From the NCBI RefSeq assembly GCF_043099315.1, contig NZ_CP170746.1: a stretch of DNA of 64,000 nt; one strand, given 5' to 3'. This document shows positions 21,821 to 30,556 of the stretch, in pieces (positions within the stretch are counted from its first letter, which is position 1; each line of letters starts with the position of its first letter). Source of the stretch: Chlorogloeopsis fritschii. GTDB taxonomy: Bacteria; Cyanobacteriota; Cyanobacteriia; Cyanobacteriales; Nostocaceae. A program made the position numbers and the translations under genes. A model generated the notes under the pieces. It saw nothing but the letters and a program-made list of their open reading frames with translations. It was not told the origin of the DNA and searched no databases.

Positions 21821-22726
21821 GTGAATTTTCAGTCGGTAATAGAGGTATTGCATAAGTTCTGGAGCGAGTTTCTTTTAGAGAGACCTGGTACTCAACGCGG
21901 ATGTCTGATTGCCCAGCCTTATGACATTGAGAAGGGTGCTGGCACCAAGAATCCTCATACGTTTCTAAGAGCGCTGGGGCCAGAACCTTGGGCTGTGGCT
22001 TACGTTGAGCCTTGTCGCCGTCCTACAGATGGACGCTACGGCGAAAACCCAAATCGTTTTCAGCACTATTATCAGTATCAAGTACTGATAAAACCCTCCC
22101 CAGATAACATTCAGGAGATTTATTTAGATTCTTTGAGAGCTTTGGGAATTCGCCCAGAAGACCACGATATCCGGTTTGTGGAAGATAATTGGGAAGATGC
22201 GACAGTAGGAGCTTGGGGTACTGGTTGGGAAGTATGGTTAGATGGGATGGAAATTACTCAATTTACCTATTTCCAACAGTGCGGAGGAATTGATTGCCGT
22301 CCTGTTTCGATAGAGATAACTTATGGATTAGAGCGTTTGGCGATGTATCTCCAAGGAGTGGAGGCAATGACTAAAATCCACTGGACGGACAACATCACAT
22401 ATGGTGATGTTCACCTCCAAGGAGAGATTGAGCAATGTGTTTACAACTTTGAAGCCTCTAATCCTGAGATGCTGCTCACATTATTTAGTATGTATGAACA
22501 AGAGGCTCTGCAATTGACAGAGCGAGGACTGGTTCTACCTACTCTGGACTACGTGTTAAAGTGTTCGCACACTTTCAATTTGCTTGATGCGAGAGGGGTA
22601 ATTTCAGTTACAGAAAGAACTCGTTACATTGCCAGGATTCGGCATTTAGCACGCAAGGTTGCACAGTTATATGTCGAACAAAGAGAAAAGTTAGGTTTTC
22701 CATTGCTGAAAAAAGCAGATGTTTGA
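21821..22726 (+). CDS. glyQ: Glycine-tRNA ligase alpha subunit
   Basis: A 301-residue class II aminoacyl-tRNA synthetase subunit; with the beta subunit (glyS, not in this window) it charges tRNA-Gly. The family block GCLIAQPYDIEKGAGTKNP near residue 27, then PEPWAVAYVEPCRRPTDGRYG, YQYQVLIKPSP and GIDCRPVSIEITYGLERLAM are all present. Length is normal. The start is GTG at 21821, with AAAGGGG about 7 nt before it; VNFQSVIEVLHKFW is the expected N-terminus. It is divergent from the rRNA operon. DUF4079 and comEC genes follow on the same strand. Confidence 0.97.
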   Translation: MNFQSVIEVLHKFWSEFLLERPGTQRGCLIAQPYDIEKGAGTKNPHTFLRALGPEPWAVAYVEPCRRPTDGRYGENPNRFQHYYQYQVLIKPSPDNIQEIYLDSLRALGIRPEDHDIRFVEDNWEDATVGAWGTGWEVWLDGMEITQFTYFQQCGGIDCRPVSIEITYGLERLAMYLQGVEAMTKIHWTDNITYGDVHLQGEIEQCVYNFEASNPEMLLTLFSMYEQEALQLTERGLVLPTLDYVLKCSHTFNLLDARGVISVTERTRYIARIRHLARKVAQLYVEQREKLGFPLLKKADV

Positions 22727-22805
22727 GTATTATTTGATGGCAAGATGCAGTACAGGTAAGAACAATTAATAAAAATTTCACATCTGAATCTTAATCTTGA
22801 GCGTG

Positions 22806-23033
22806 ATGACGACTTTTCAAGAACTACCAATAGGCAAATACTTTCAGATACCTGGAATGAATGCCAGGTATGTGTACAGAAAAGCCAGCAGTTCGCATTG
22901 CAGTTTAGGGGTGGCGTTACAGCCAATTCGACATGGAACAGAGGTAATACCACTAACTTCCACAGAGGTTGCTGATTATTTTGCTGATAAATTCACAGCA
23001 AAGTTCGATTTTCTCAAAAGCCTACAACAATAA
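22806..23033 (+). CDS. Small conserved-looking protein, function unknown
   Basis: A 75-residue soluble protein (MTTFQELPIGKYFQIPGMNA at the start). The frame continues upstream to a TTG at 22797 and a GTG at 22803; the ATG at 22806 was chosen because none has a good ribosome site. The residues KYFQIPGMNARYVYRKAS suggest a compact beta-rich fold of the kind seen in small cyanobacterial proteins, but I do not recognise a named family. It lies between glyQ and the DUF4079-type gene on the same strand. Confidence comes from its clean codon pattern and its neighbours, not from a known domain. Confidence 0.6.
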   Translation: MTTFQELPIGKYFQIPGMNARYVYRKASSSHCSLGVALQPIRHGTEVIPLTSTEVADYFADKFTAKFDFLKSLQQ

Positions 23034-23111
23034 TTAATGTTTGATTAGCTACTTAGGTTAATCTAAAAGCATAAACACTAGCATAAATACTGAGAAGGCT
23101 GTGAAATATAA

Positions 23112-23591
23112 ATGGTTAATTTGAGTGAGATTTTAGAACCGATCGCAGCTTGGTTTCGCAGCTTAGGTATACCCGAACCAATAGTGCACTGGGGACATCC
23201 TTTGATGATGGGGATCGTGGTGTTTGTTATGGGTAGTGCTGTGGGGTTTACTGGTTGGCGAGGTAGATTAGTTGAAGATAAAGATACAGCGATTAAAAGT
23301 CGCAGCGCTCATCGCCAGATAGCACCGTGGATGTTTTTATTTATGGCTTTAGGTTTCACAGGTGGAGTGTTATCTCTTGTGATGCAACGTCAACCTATTA
23401 TGGAAAGTCCTCATTTTTGGACTGGTTCAAGTGTATTAATCTTACTGGGAATTAACTCTGCAATTGCTTTGAGCAAATTAGGAGGTGAGCAGCCTGGGCT
23501 ACGCAACCTTCATGCCTATTTGGGCAGCACTGCTCTTTTTGTGATGTTTCTCCATGCTATTTTGGGTTTGAAGTTAGGTTTGTCTTTATAA
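23112..23591 (+). CDS. DUF4079-type membrane protein
   Basis: A 159-residue protein with about four membrane segments. The N-terminal EPIVHWGHPLMMGIVVFVMG, the RSAHRQIAPWMFLFMALGF segment and the last helix NLHAYLGSTALFVMFLHAILG carry several His residues in or beside membrane helices, as in DUF4079 proteins of cyanobacteria and plastids. The family resembles a small haem-binding membrane module, but its role is not known to me. It is transcribed with glyQ-side genes and ahead of comEC; a strong hairpin follows within 40 nt. Confidence 0.8.
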   Translation: MVNLSEILEPIAAWFRSLGIPEPIVHWGHPLMMGIVVFVMGSAVGFTGWRGRLVEDKDTAIKSRSAHRQIAPWMFLFMALGFTGGVLSLVMQRQPIMESPHFWTGSSVLILLGINSAIALSKLGGEQPGLRNLHAYLGSTALFVMFLHAILGLKLGLSL

Positions 23592-23628
23592 ATTTAGCTA
23601 TTGCCAAAATCTCTTTGTGCCTTTAGAC

Positions 23629-23658
23629 TGTAGACGCCCTCAAGGCGTCTACATTTTT
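23629..23658 (+). terminator. Intrinsic terminator after the DUF4079-type gene
   Basis: TGTAGACGCC (23629-23638) and GGCGTCTACA (23644-23653) form a perfect 10-bp stem with a 5-nt loop, followed by TTTTTG. It lies between the DUF4079-type gene and comEC, so comEC probably has its own promoter or depends on read-through. Confidence 0.75.
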
Positions 23659-23701
23659 GTAACTGTAAATTTTGTCGCCAGATATTATTGTAAAAATTCC
23701 A

Positions 23702-26059
23702 ATGGTTCAGGCAAGTGGTGTAATTATCTGTCTTGGCTACATTCTTGGATTACTGTTTACAACAGTTCCCTGGGGTGGTGCTTGGGTATTGCTTTTAGGA
23801 ATTGTGGGAGCAATTCTTTTTAGAAAACGGCGTTTAAATCCACAAAAAGTCCCGCAAAAAACCGCAAATACCCAATTAAAGACTAAGGTGACACCACAAT
23901 TTCTGTCATCTACTCCTCATCCAAGAGTATGGTTAATTGCTGGCGTGTTAGGTTTGTTGGCAACTTTCTATTTTCAATTGCGGGTTCCTCAACCAGGAAC
24001 AAACGACATAAGTAAGCTGGTTCCATCAGGAAATAGCGATCAAGAACAACTTTTTATTGTGCGTGGTGAGGTTACAAGTACATCGCGCTTAACTCGCAGT
24101 CAAAGAGGACAGTTTTGGTTAGAAGCGACTCAGCTTGATGAAGTTAAAAACGATCAAGGGCCAGCAAGTGCAAGTAAAGGTGTAACGGGTAAGTTGTATG
24201 TAACAGTGCCCATTCTTCAGGCTACTGGATTACACCCCGGTCAACAAGTTGCTGTAACTGGCATTTTGTACAAACCGAAACCACCATCAAATCCTGGTGC
24301 TTTTGACTTTCAGAAATTCCTGCAGCAAGAAGGAACCTTTGCTGGTTTGGTAGGAAGGCTGGTAAATATATTGGATGAAGAACAAAACCAATGGGGATGG
24401 TGGCAAGTCCGAGAAAAAATTGTGCGATCGCAGGTGCGTTGGTTGGGTGTTCCGGAAGGGCCTATAGTTAGTGCAATGGTTCTAGGCAGCAAGGCTGTTG
24501 ATTTGCCATACGATACCCGCGATGCGTTTGTCAAAGCTGGGCTAGCTCACGCTTTAGCAGCATCTGGATTTCAAACTTCGTTGATTTTAAGTGTAGTCCT
24601 CAGTTCAACTAAGCGTTTTAACAGAGTATTGCAAGTTACCTTGGGTAGTTTGGCATTAATTATTTTTCTATGTTTAACTGGTTTCCAGCCTGCGGTGCTA
24701 AGAGCTGTAGTGATGGGATTTGCAGCATTAATTGGTTTGGGACTAAAACGAAAAGTCAAGCAGTTGGGATCGTTGATGGTTGCTGCTACTTTATTATTAT
24801 TATTTAATCCTCTGTGGATTTGGGATTTAGGATTTCAACTAAGCTTTTTAGCTACATTAGGGTTGATAGTAACTGTACCACCATTAACTCAACGTCTGGC
24901 ATGGTTACCCCCTGCGATCGCTTCTTTAATTGCTGTTCCGTTAGCTGCTACAATCTGGACTTTACCAGTCCAACTGTTTACCTTTGGAGTTGCACCGACT
25001 TACAGCTTACTGCTGAATATTATTACTACACCGTTCATTTCAGTTATTAGTATAGGTGGAATTATTAGTGCTTTGGTAGGTTTAATTGTACCTGACGTTG
25101 GCAGTTATTTAGCCGCAATACTGCATTATCCTAGCCATTGGTTGATAGCACTAGTGGAATTTTTTAGCAAGCTACCAGGAAATTCTTTTGCTATTGGCAA
25201 GATAGCAGTATGGCAGGTACTAGTAATTTATGGTTTGATTGCATTAGTTTGGATTGTACGTTGGTGGCAAAAACGTTGGTGGATTGCTCTTTTGACTGCT
25301 ATGGGATTGGTGTTAATTCCCGTTTGGTATTCTGCTAACACTTTGTTTCGGATTACAGTATTAGCAGCTGGCGAAGAACCAGTCATGGTAATTCAAGACC
25401 GAGGAAAGGTAGCGTTAATTAATAGTGGTGATGAAGGAACGGGACGGTTCACGCTCGTACCATTTTTGCAACAGCAAGGCGTAAATCAAATTGATTGGGC
25501 GATCGCTTCTAATTTTCAACTAAATGGTAACAACGGTTGGCTAGAAGTGCTGCAAAGTTTGCCAATTAAAGTTTTTTATGACTATTTTTCTCCATCGGGA
25601 AACACCCTCACCAGTCAGGTAATTCAAAAGGAAGTACAAAATCAAAAAGGATTTTATCAACCTGTATCAGCTGGTCAAACTGTCGGTACTGATTCTATAG
25701 TTGTGCAATATATTAATAATGATTTGCCCATATTGCAGATGCAAATCCAGGGTCAGATTTGGTTACTTGTGGGTAATCTTAAACCAGTGGAAATACGTCG
25801 GCTAGTTAAAGCAGGAGGATTACCTCGTCCACAAGTATTATGGTGCCCTGGTGAGTCTTTAAAAGAATTAGTTATTGCTTTGCAACCACAAGTGGCGATC
25901 GCATCTAACACTAACATTGAGCAAAAAGCTTTATCTGAACTGAGTAAAGGTCAGACAAAACTATACATTACAGGCAAAGATGGAGCAATTCAATGGACTT
26001 TGAACGGTGATTTTGAAACATTTATTCAGGGAACAGAAAATAAAACTTCAGTTTTGTAA
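23702..26059 (+). CDS. comEC: ComEC/Rec2-family DNA-uptake channel, degenerate hydrolase domain
   Basis: A 785-residue membrane protein. It opens with two hydrophobic helices, then a soluble OB-like DUF4131 region (about 90-240), then the Competence domain with many helices (about 270-530; GLAHALAASGFQTSLILS and FLCLTGFQPAVLRAVVMG are the family blocks). A C-terminal metallo-beta-lactamase-like domain ends it. ComEC forms the channel that brings single-stranded DNA through the inner membrane during natural transformation. The HxHxDH motif expected in the last domain is replaced by IASNFQLNGNNGW, so that domain probably lacks nuclease activity here. An upstream TTG (23672) also opens the frame; the ATG at 23702 is preferred and sits after the terminator hairpin. 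Confidence 0.9.
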   Translation: MVQASGVIICLGYILGLLFTTVPWGGAWVLLLGIVGAILFRKRRLNPQKVPQKTANTQLKTKVTPQFLSSTPHPRVWLIAGVLGLLATFYFQLRVPQPGTNDISKLVPSGNSDQEQLFIVRGEVTSTSRLTRSQRGQFWLEATQLDEVKNDQGPASASKGVTGKLYVTVPILQATGLHPGQQVAVTGILYKPKPPSNPGAFDFQKFLQQEGTFAGLVGRLVNILDEEQNQWGWWQVREKIVRSQVRWLGVPEGPIVSAMVLGSKAVDLPYDTRDAFVKAGLAHALAASGFQTSLILSVVLSSTKRFNRVLQVTLGSLALIIFLCLTGFQPAVLRAVVMGFAALIGLGLKRKVKQLGSLMVAATLLLLFNPLWIWDLGFQLSFLATLGLIVTVPPLTQRLAWLPPAIASLIAVPLAATIWTLPVQLFTFGVAPTYSLLLNIITTPFISVISIGGIISALVGLIVPDVGSYLAAILHYPSHWLIALVEFFSKLPGNSFAIGKIAVWQVLVIYGLIALVWIVRWWQKRWWIALLTAMGLVLIPVWYSANTLFRITVLAAGEEPVMVIQDRGKVALINSGDEGTGRFTLVPFLQQQGVNQIDWAIASNFQLNGNNGWLEVLQSLPIKVFYDYFSPSGNTLTSQVIQKEVQNQKGFYQPVSAGQTVGTDSIVVQYINNDLPILQMQIQGQIWLLVGNLKPVEIRRLVKAGGLPRPQVLWCPGESLKELVIALQPQVAIASNTNIEQKALSELSKGQTKLYITGKDGAIQWTLNGDFETFIQGTENKTSVL

Positions 26060-26167
26060 GCATATCCAGCTTTGGTGTCTCAAGTCGCGATCGCTAAATA
26101 GGGAAAATGTCAAAAATGAGGTTCGATACTGACGTCTAAAATTCAAAAACGTCATATCATGCTAAGA

Positions 26168-26197
26168 TTGAAGAGATTGCCTAGTAAAAAATATAAT
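26168..26197 (+). promoter_or_regulatory. tRNA-Ser promoter
   Basis: TTGAAG (26168-26173) and TATAAT (26192-26197) with an 18-bp spacer lie directly upstream of the tRNA, giving a start around 26204, about 7 nt before the mature 5' end. Confidence 0.6.
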
Positions 26198-26210
26198 TCT
26201 TTCATCATCT

Positions 26211-26295
26211 GGAGAGGTGGCAGAGCGGTTGAATGCGGCGCACTCGAAATGCGTTTTGGGGCAACTCAACGGGGGTTCGAATCCCCCCCTCTCCG
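26211..26295 (+). tRNA. tRNA-Ser (anticodon CGA)
   Basis: An 85-nt tRNA with a long variable arm. The acceptor is GGAGAGG/CCTCTCC with discriminator G, the anticodon loop reads CTCGAAA with CGA, and the T arm has GGTTCGAATCC. The class II variable arm (TTTTGGGGCAACTCAA region) confirms serine. CCA is not encoded. Confidence 0.97.
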
Positions 26296-26320
26296 TAGAA
26301 AATTAGAAATTCAAAATTAA

Positions 26321-26350
26321 AAATAGGGCAGGTAACCCTATTTCAAACTT
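26321..26350. terminator. Possible terminator between tRNA-Ser and aroA
   Basis: AAATAGGG (26321-26328) and CCCTATTT (26336-26343) form an 8-bp stem with T-rich or A-rich sequence on both sides. It could serve tRNA-Ser on the plus strand or the convergent aroA on the minus strand. Confidence 0.4.
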
Positions 26351-26406
26351 TTCAATTCAGACAAACAGTGTACGCATCCCAAAGATAAGGATTGATGCGA
26401 ACGTAG

Positions 26407-27756
26407 CTAGCTACAAATTTGTTGCAGCGTAGGTATGAAATTTGGATAGGAAACAGCAGCAGCCTCTGCACGCTGAATATTTGTAGTACCAGTGGCATTG
26501 AGAGCGGCGATCGCTAAACTCATAGCAATGCGATGATCTGTATAGCTATCAACATCTGTACCTACTAAAGAAGTGTTGCCAGTAATTTCCATCCCATCGG
26601 GTAGCTCGGTGACTTGTGCCCCCATTTTATTTAACTGCTGGGCCATAACAGCAATGCGATCGCTTTCTTTAACTCGCAATTCTGCTGCATCTTTAATTAC
26701 AGTTGTGCCTTCGGCAAATACTGCTGCTACCGCTAAAATGGGAATTTCATCAATCAATCTGGGTATGATTTCCCCAGCAATTGTGCAACCTTGCAGGCGA
26801 CTGGAACGCACCCTTAGATCGGCAACTGGTTCGCCAGCTACCTCCCGTTCATTTTCTCGCTCAATATCTGCTCCCATCATTGCTAAAGCTTCTAGAATGC
26901 CTGTGCGAGTGGGATTAACACCGACATTTTCAATTACCAAATTAGAACCCGGTACAATTACCCCAGCCACTAACCAAAAGGCAGCCGAACTGATATCCCC
27001 AGGGACAATTACTGTTTGCCCAGTTAGTTGAGCGGGGCCATTAATTGTTACGCTGTTGGTTTGGGGATCGATATCCAGTTCTGCTCCAAATGCCCTAAGC
27101 ATTCTTTCACTGTGATCCCTAGAAAGGGCTGGTTCTGTAACGGTTGTTTTGCCCTCAGTCATTAAACCCGCTAACAAAATACAGGATTTAACTTGAGCAG
27201 AGGCAATGGGAGAATGGTAATGAATTGGTTTGAGATTTTGTCCTTGCACTGCCAAGGGTGCTAAAGAACTGCCTTGACGCCCCCAAATTTCTGCTCCCAT
27301 TTGTTGTAAAGGTTTGACAACACGAGACATTGGACGCGATCGCAAGGAAGAATCGCCAGTAATTGTAAAAAAGCGTCCTGAATGGGATGCCAAAAGTCCC
27401 AACATCAATCGGATTGTTGTGCCTGAATTTCCGGCATTCAATACGTCAACTGGTTCTTGCAAATTTCCCAAACCGATTCCTTTAACCTGCACTAATTCTG
27501 TATTTAAGGGCGAAATGTCTGCTCCCATTGCTTGAAAACAGCTAGCGGTGCTGCAAGGATCTTCGCCTAACAATAGTCCCTGAATCTGGGTGTGCCCTTG
27601 AGCGATCGCCCCTAACATCAAAGCACGATGGGAAATAGACTTATCTCCTGGAACGCGGATGCGACCTTGTAAACTTAACTCAGAAGTAGTTCGATTGATA
27701 ACTAAGTTTTGAGAAAAGTTTTCTTTAGTTTCTACAGTTATAACGGAAGGCGACAT
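26407..27756 (-). CDS. aroA: 3-phosphoshikimate 1-carboxyvinyltransferase (EPSP synthase)
   Basis: A 449-residue enzyme of the shikimate pathway that joins phosphoenolpyruvate to shikimate 3-phosphate. It shows the two-domain repeat typical of the family. PGDKSISHRALMLGAIA lies near residue 38, LNAGNSGTTIRLMLG near 106, SLRSRPMSRV after it, then the second domain with PGDISSAAFWLVAG, RLIDEIPILAVAA and ELRVKESDRI. All main phosphate-binding Lys and Arg are visible. The first 25 residues are extra compared with the shortest homologues. It stands alone on the minus strand, convergent with tRNA-Ser. Confidence 0.97.
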   Translation of the reverse strand: MSPSVITVETKENFSQNLVINRTTSELSLQGRIRVPGDKSISHRALMLGAIAQGHTQIQGLLLGEDPCSTASCFQAMGADISPLNTELVQVKGIGLGNLQEPVDVLNAGNSGTTIRLMLGLLASHSGRFFTITGDSSLRSRPMSRVVKPLQQMGAEIWGRQGSSLAPLAVQGQNLKPIHYHSPIASAQVKSCILLAGLMTEGKTTVTEPALSRDHSERMLRAFGAELDIDPQTNSVTINGPAQLTGQTVIVPGDISSAAFWLVAGVIVPGSNLVIENVGVNPTRTGILEALAMMGADIERENEREVAGEPVADLRVRSSRLQGCTIAGEIIPRLIDEIPILAVAAVFAEGTTVIKDAAELRVKESDRIAVMAQQLNKMGAQVTELPDGMEITGNTSLVGTDVDSYTDHRIAMSLAIAALNATGTTNIQRAEAAAVSYPNFIPTLQQICS

Positions 27757-28296
27757 TAGGATAAACTGACTTGTGACTGCACCGGAAGTTCATAAGCAGT
27801 AAAGGAAAACCTACTGCTAGTTACTTCCTCGCTAGTATCGTATCGCTTTCCGCTCTATGAAAATTACTGATATACACTAAGACTATATTTAATATATATC
27901 TTTGGCTATATGTCCCTACAGATATGAGAAGATAACTTCCCACAGAAGAAAAGCTTCTTTTCATAAAGACAGGTAAGCCAAACTTCAGCAAGCTAAAAAA
28001 GACTGATATTGGCTTGTAGCTGTTGCCTGCTAGTCTTTCAAAACGTAAACTACTTGAGGCGCTAATTTTACTTTGCAAGCTAATTACAGTTTTGTAATCC
28101 ACTTTAAACTTGAGCTTACTAAAGCAAAAGTCTCGCTAAAACCTTCTAATCCGACATATTACTTGTTTTTACTTTGATTTGTCTAGCTTTCCAATTCAGC
28201 AGGTTCAGTTAATATTAAGCATATTTTACAATTCAATTCCTGACTCTAACCTGCCGATCGCTTTGTATCTCATTGCCTTTAGCTTTTATCGCTCCC
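27757..28296. other. Long AT-rich gap upstream of aroA
   Basis: This 540-base divergent gap has no gene I can support. A 93-codon minus-strand frame at 27821-28102 lacks a recognisable domain and looks like chance. Both neighbours start away from the gap, so two promoters are expected, but no clear -35/-10 pair was found. Confidence 0.5.
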
Positions 28297-28761
28297 ATGC
28301 TGACTCACCACCGCAAGCCCGTGTGCCTATCATTAATTTCCACAGACTTACCTGTTTGGTCTGTTGTCGAAACCGCCGCAACTTTGTATCAAAAAGATAG
28401 TGAGCGCTTTCATCTACTGTTGACTGCTCCATCTGTTGACAGTTCCAAAGAAATTATTAATCCCTATAGTCCCAGAGTATTGTGGCTGGAAATTTCCCCA
28501 TATCGGGTTACCATGACAATGCAGGGTAATGGTCAATTAAGTTACCGACATTTTTGGGAACAGGGTGTTTATGGTATTACTCGTTATTGGTTGCCTACTG
28601 AATCGCTGCAACCTAACCAACCCATCCGTTTACGTAATTTCACTAACAATCTTACACTTAACGGGCACCCACTGCCAGAAAATTTACGGGTAGAATACGA
28701 ATTATGGGCAGAAAAAGTCCAACTGGGATGTTACATTCTCAATTTAGAAATCCGTAACTAA
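28297..28761 (+). CDS. Hypothetical protein, probably soluble
   Basis: A 154-residue protein with no signal peptide or membrane helix. The ATG at 28297 (MLTHHRKPVCLSLISTDL) is preferred to an in-frame TTG at 28273. Two halves are visible: an N-terminal part with DLPVWSVVETAATLYQKDSE, and a beta-rich C-terminal part with NPYSPRVLWLEISPYRVTM and LRVEYELWAEKVQLGCYILNLEI. It reads like a conserved cyanobacterial protein, but I do not recognise the family. No operon partner is present. A large hairpin follows the stop and probably ends the transcript. Confidence 0.65.
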   Translation: MLTHHRKPVCLSLISTDLPVWSVVETAATLYQKDSERFHLLLTAPSVDSSKEIINPYSPRVLWLEISPYRVTMTMQGNGQLSYRHFWEQGVYGITRYWLPTESLQPNQPIRLRNFTNNLTLNGHPLPENLRVEYELWAEKVQLGCYILNLEIRN

Positions 28762-28780
28762 TAGCTTAAGTAAGTAGTTG

Positions 28781-28826
28781 ATATCCTCCCTCCAAAAATG
28801 TTTTTTGATATTGTGGGGGAGGATAT
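28781..28826 (+). terminator. Hairpin after the hypothetical gene
   Basis: ATATCCTCCC (28781-28790) and GGGAGGATAT (28817-28826) form a perfect 10-bp stem with a 26-nt AT-rich loop, ending in TTGTATAC. It is a probable transcript end. Confidence 0.5.
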
Positions 28827-28861
28827 TTGTATACTCAGGTTTTGCATCTGAGTTCTTGTCC

Positions 28862-28943
28862 GCCAAGAAATGAATTTCTTGGCTAAAAGCTAAAGTCAGT
28901 TAAAACTGACTCGAACTATAAGCCTAGAAATAAAATTCTAAGC
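28862..28943. repeat. Cluster of three adjacent hairpins (dispersed repeat type)
   Basis: Three inverted repeats follow one another: GCCAAGAAAT/ATTTCTTGGC (28862-28883), AGTCAGTT/AACTGACT (28894-28911) and an imperfect CTAGAA/TTCTAAG unit (28922-28943). Such chains of small hairpins recur in Nostocales intergenic DNA, as far as I recall. Confidence 0.5.
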
Positions 28944-28989
28944 GTTTTATGGGCGAGGTGCAAGATGTGAATATAGTTATAAACCACAC

Positions 28990-29574
28990 TTAACTACCAA
29001 AATAACTAGGTTCGTTTCCTGGTTTCCATTTAATATTGCAACCGATACTTGGCTTTTGATCTGGATTTACGGCTTTATTCGCCAGTACAGCTTCAATAGC
29101 AGCACGTAAGTCTGCACCTGTGACGGGTTTATTATTACTGGGGCGACTATCATCTAATTGTCCGCGATAAACGAGTTTGCGATCGCTATCAAATAAAAAG
29201 AAATCGGGGGTGCAAGCTGCTGTATAAGTCTTTGCTGTTTCTTGGCTCTCGTCATAACACAAAGGAAATTGAAAACCAAGCTCTTTTGCCATTGTCTTTA
29301 AGCTGTCTGGAGCATCATCTGGATAATTATTAGCATCATTAGCACTGATAGCCACTATTCCTAAATCACTTTGAAAGTAATCTTGACCCAATTTTGCTAA
29401 TTCTGCTTGAACGTGTTTCACAAAGGGACAATGCCGACAAATAAACATTACCAACAAAGCTTTTTTGTCAGCAAATGTAGAAAGAGAAATTGTCTGTTGG
29501 GAAACCACATCTGGTAAATTAAAATCTGGCGCTTGAGTGCCAATTGGAAGCATTGTTGAAGCAGTTAAAGCCAT
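28990..29574 (-). CDS. Thioredoxin-like redox protein (AhpC/TSA-type)
   Basis: A 194-residue cytoplasmic protein with a redoxin fold. The N-terminal part has APDFNLPDVVSQQTISLSTF, then the strand KKALLVMFICRHCPFVKHV with a CRHC (CxxC) redox pair near residue 46. The conserved cis-Pro region is TPDFFLFDSD near 122, followed by LVYRGQLDDSRPSNNKPV. This matches the small thioredoxin-family proteins common in cyanobacteria, which reduce disulphides or peroxides; the substrate is unknown. Length is normal. It is a single gene on the minus strand. Confidence 0.88.
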   Translation of the reverse strand: MALTASTMLPIGTQAPDFNLPDVVSQQTISLSTFADKKALLVMFICRHCPFVKHVQAELAKLGQDYFQSDLGIVAISANDANNYPDDAPDSLKTMAKELGFQFPLCYDESQETAKTYTAACTPDFFLFDSDRKLVYRGQLDDSRPSNNKPVTGADLRAAIEAVLANKAVNPDQKPSIGCNIKWKPGNEPSYFGS

Positions 29575-30094
29575 AATTCATCCTATAAACTTACTTGAAA
29601 TTTTTCGATTAAATATAAGGCAGGAAGTAGGGGACAGAAGGAATAAATAGGGATTAGGGACTGGGGACTAGGTATTAGAAATTAAAGAATTCCACTACTC
29701 TTTTAGTCTACGCAGTTTAGTCACGGTTACTTAGAGTTATAAATTTTTATTTAAAATCTCTCTGTTTGAGAGAAGAAAGTATTGCTCATAATGAACTGTG
29801 CTACCCTCTTGCCACAAAAGTAGACTAACTTATTCAGTCACAAAACATACTCCACCTAACGGATGGCTTTTAGATATCAACTAACAATGGGAGAAACACG
29901 AAGATAGGGAAGTGGTGACAGGTTACAGGGTTGGGAGAAGAGAAATTTTTATGTATTATTGTGAACTATAGTTCATGAGCATCTGTTAAAACTTTCAATT
30001 AAGTTTGGGTTCAAAATAAAAAAGTAAAGACGCGAATAAACTTAGCATCTCTACTTTTGCGAAAACAAGTGCCAGTGATATGAAAATTGATTTT
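29575..30094. other. Gap with degenerate heptanucleotide repeats
   Basis: No gene is supported in these 520 bases. A degenerate GGGACTA-type tandem repeat lies at about 29649-29677 (GGGATTA, GGGACTG, GGGACTA). The hliP terminator occupies 30023-30055. Confidence 0.55.
30023..30055 (-). terminator. hliP terminator
   Basis: On the minus strand AGTAGAGATGC and GCGTCTTTACT pair with a few G-U or mismatched positions around TAAGTTTATTC, followed by TTTTTTATTTT. It lies 40-70 nt after the HliP stop. Its core resembles the palindrome at 13358-13386. Confidence 0.65.
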
Positions 30095-30310
30095 TTATAA
30101 GCTGCTTAAAAGACCAAAAATTCCGTGTCCTGTCAACGCTTCTAGTACCATTAAAGACACAAAACCTATCATTGCTAAACGCCCGTTGAGCAACTCGGCA
30201 TAAGGAGTAAAACCAGTGCGATCGCCTTGGGCATCCACATACACTTTTGGCTCGATCGCAAAATTGTTCATTTTACCCTGATCGTCAACTATGGAACCGT
30301 TTGTACGCAT
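30095..30310 (-). CDS. High-light-inducible protein (single-helix CAB protein)
   Basis: A 71-residue protein with a polar N-terminus and one membrane helix holding the chlorophyll-binding motif LLNGRLAMIGFVSLMVLEAL (about 40-60), then TGHGIF. Glu and Asn-Arg of the motif ligate chlorophyll in dimers. HliPs quench excess energy and assist photosystem II repair and chlorophyll recycling in thylakoids. Length and motif are standard for the family. It is monocistronic with its own terminator. It is also similar in its motif to the C-terminal tail of the ferrochelatase at 14783-15946. Confidence 0.93.
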   Translation of the reverse strand: MRTNGSIVDDQGKMNNFAIEPKVYVDAQGDRTGFTPYAELLNGRLAMIGFVSLMVLEALTGHGIFGLLSSL

Positions 30311-30425
30311 AGATATTTCCTAATTAGATGATTGCAATTATGTAAAGAATTGTAACTTAATTATTAAAATATGTAAAGACAAGGGATGATGAGACGCGCT
30401 TGTAATAATTGATAGCCTGTTCTGG

Positions 30426-30458
30426 GGATAAAAATAATGGGGAGCGATCGCTCCCCAT
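30426..30458 (-). terminator. Perfect palindrome acting as terminator of the oxylipin operon
   Basis: A 22-bp perfect palindrome, ATGGGGAGCGATCGCTCCCC followed by AT (30437-30458), has a HIP1 octamer at its centre. On the minus strand it is followed by TATTTTTATCC, so it fits a terminator about 100 nt after the catalase-related gene. Confidence 0.6.
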
Positions 30459-30556
30459 TCATGTTGTTATTTGGTAGGAATTAAATCTGCTGCGTTGCCA
30501 TATGTGTTTGTGAAATCTAACTAGCGTATAATCCATAGAAGACACGCTATCGAAAT

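Noticed and set aside
27821..28102. 93-codon minus-strand ORF upstream of aroA
   Set aside because: No domain, ribosome site or conserved pattern, and Ser/Leu/Phe-rich composition like translated AT-rich gap DNA.
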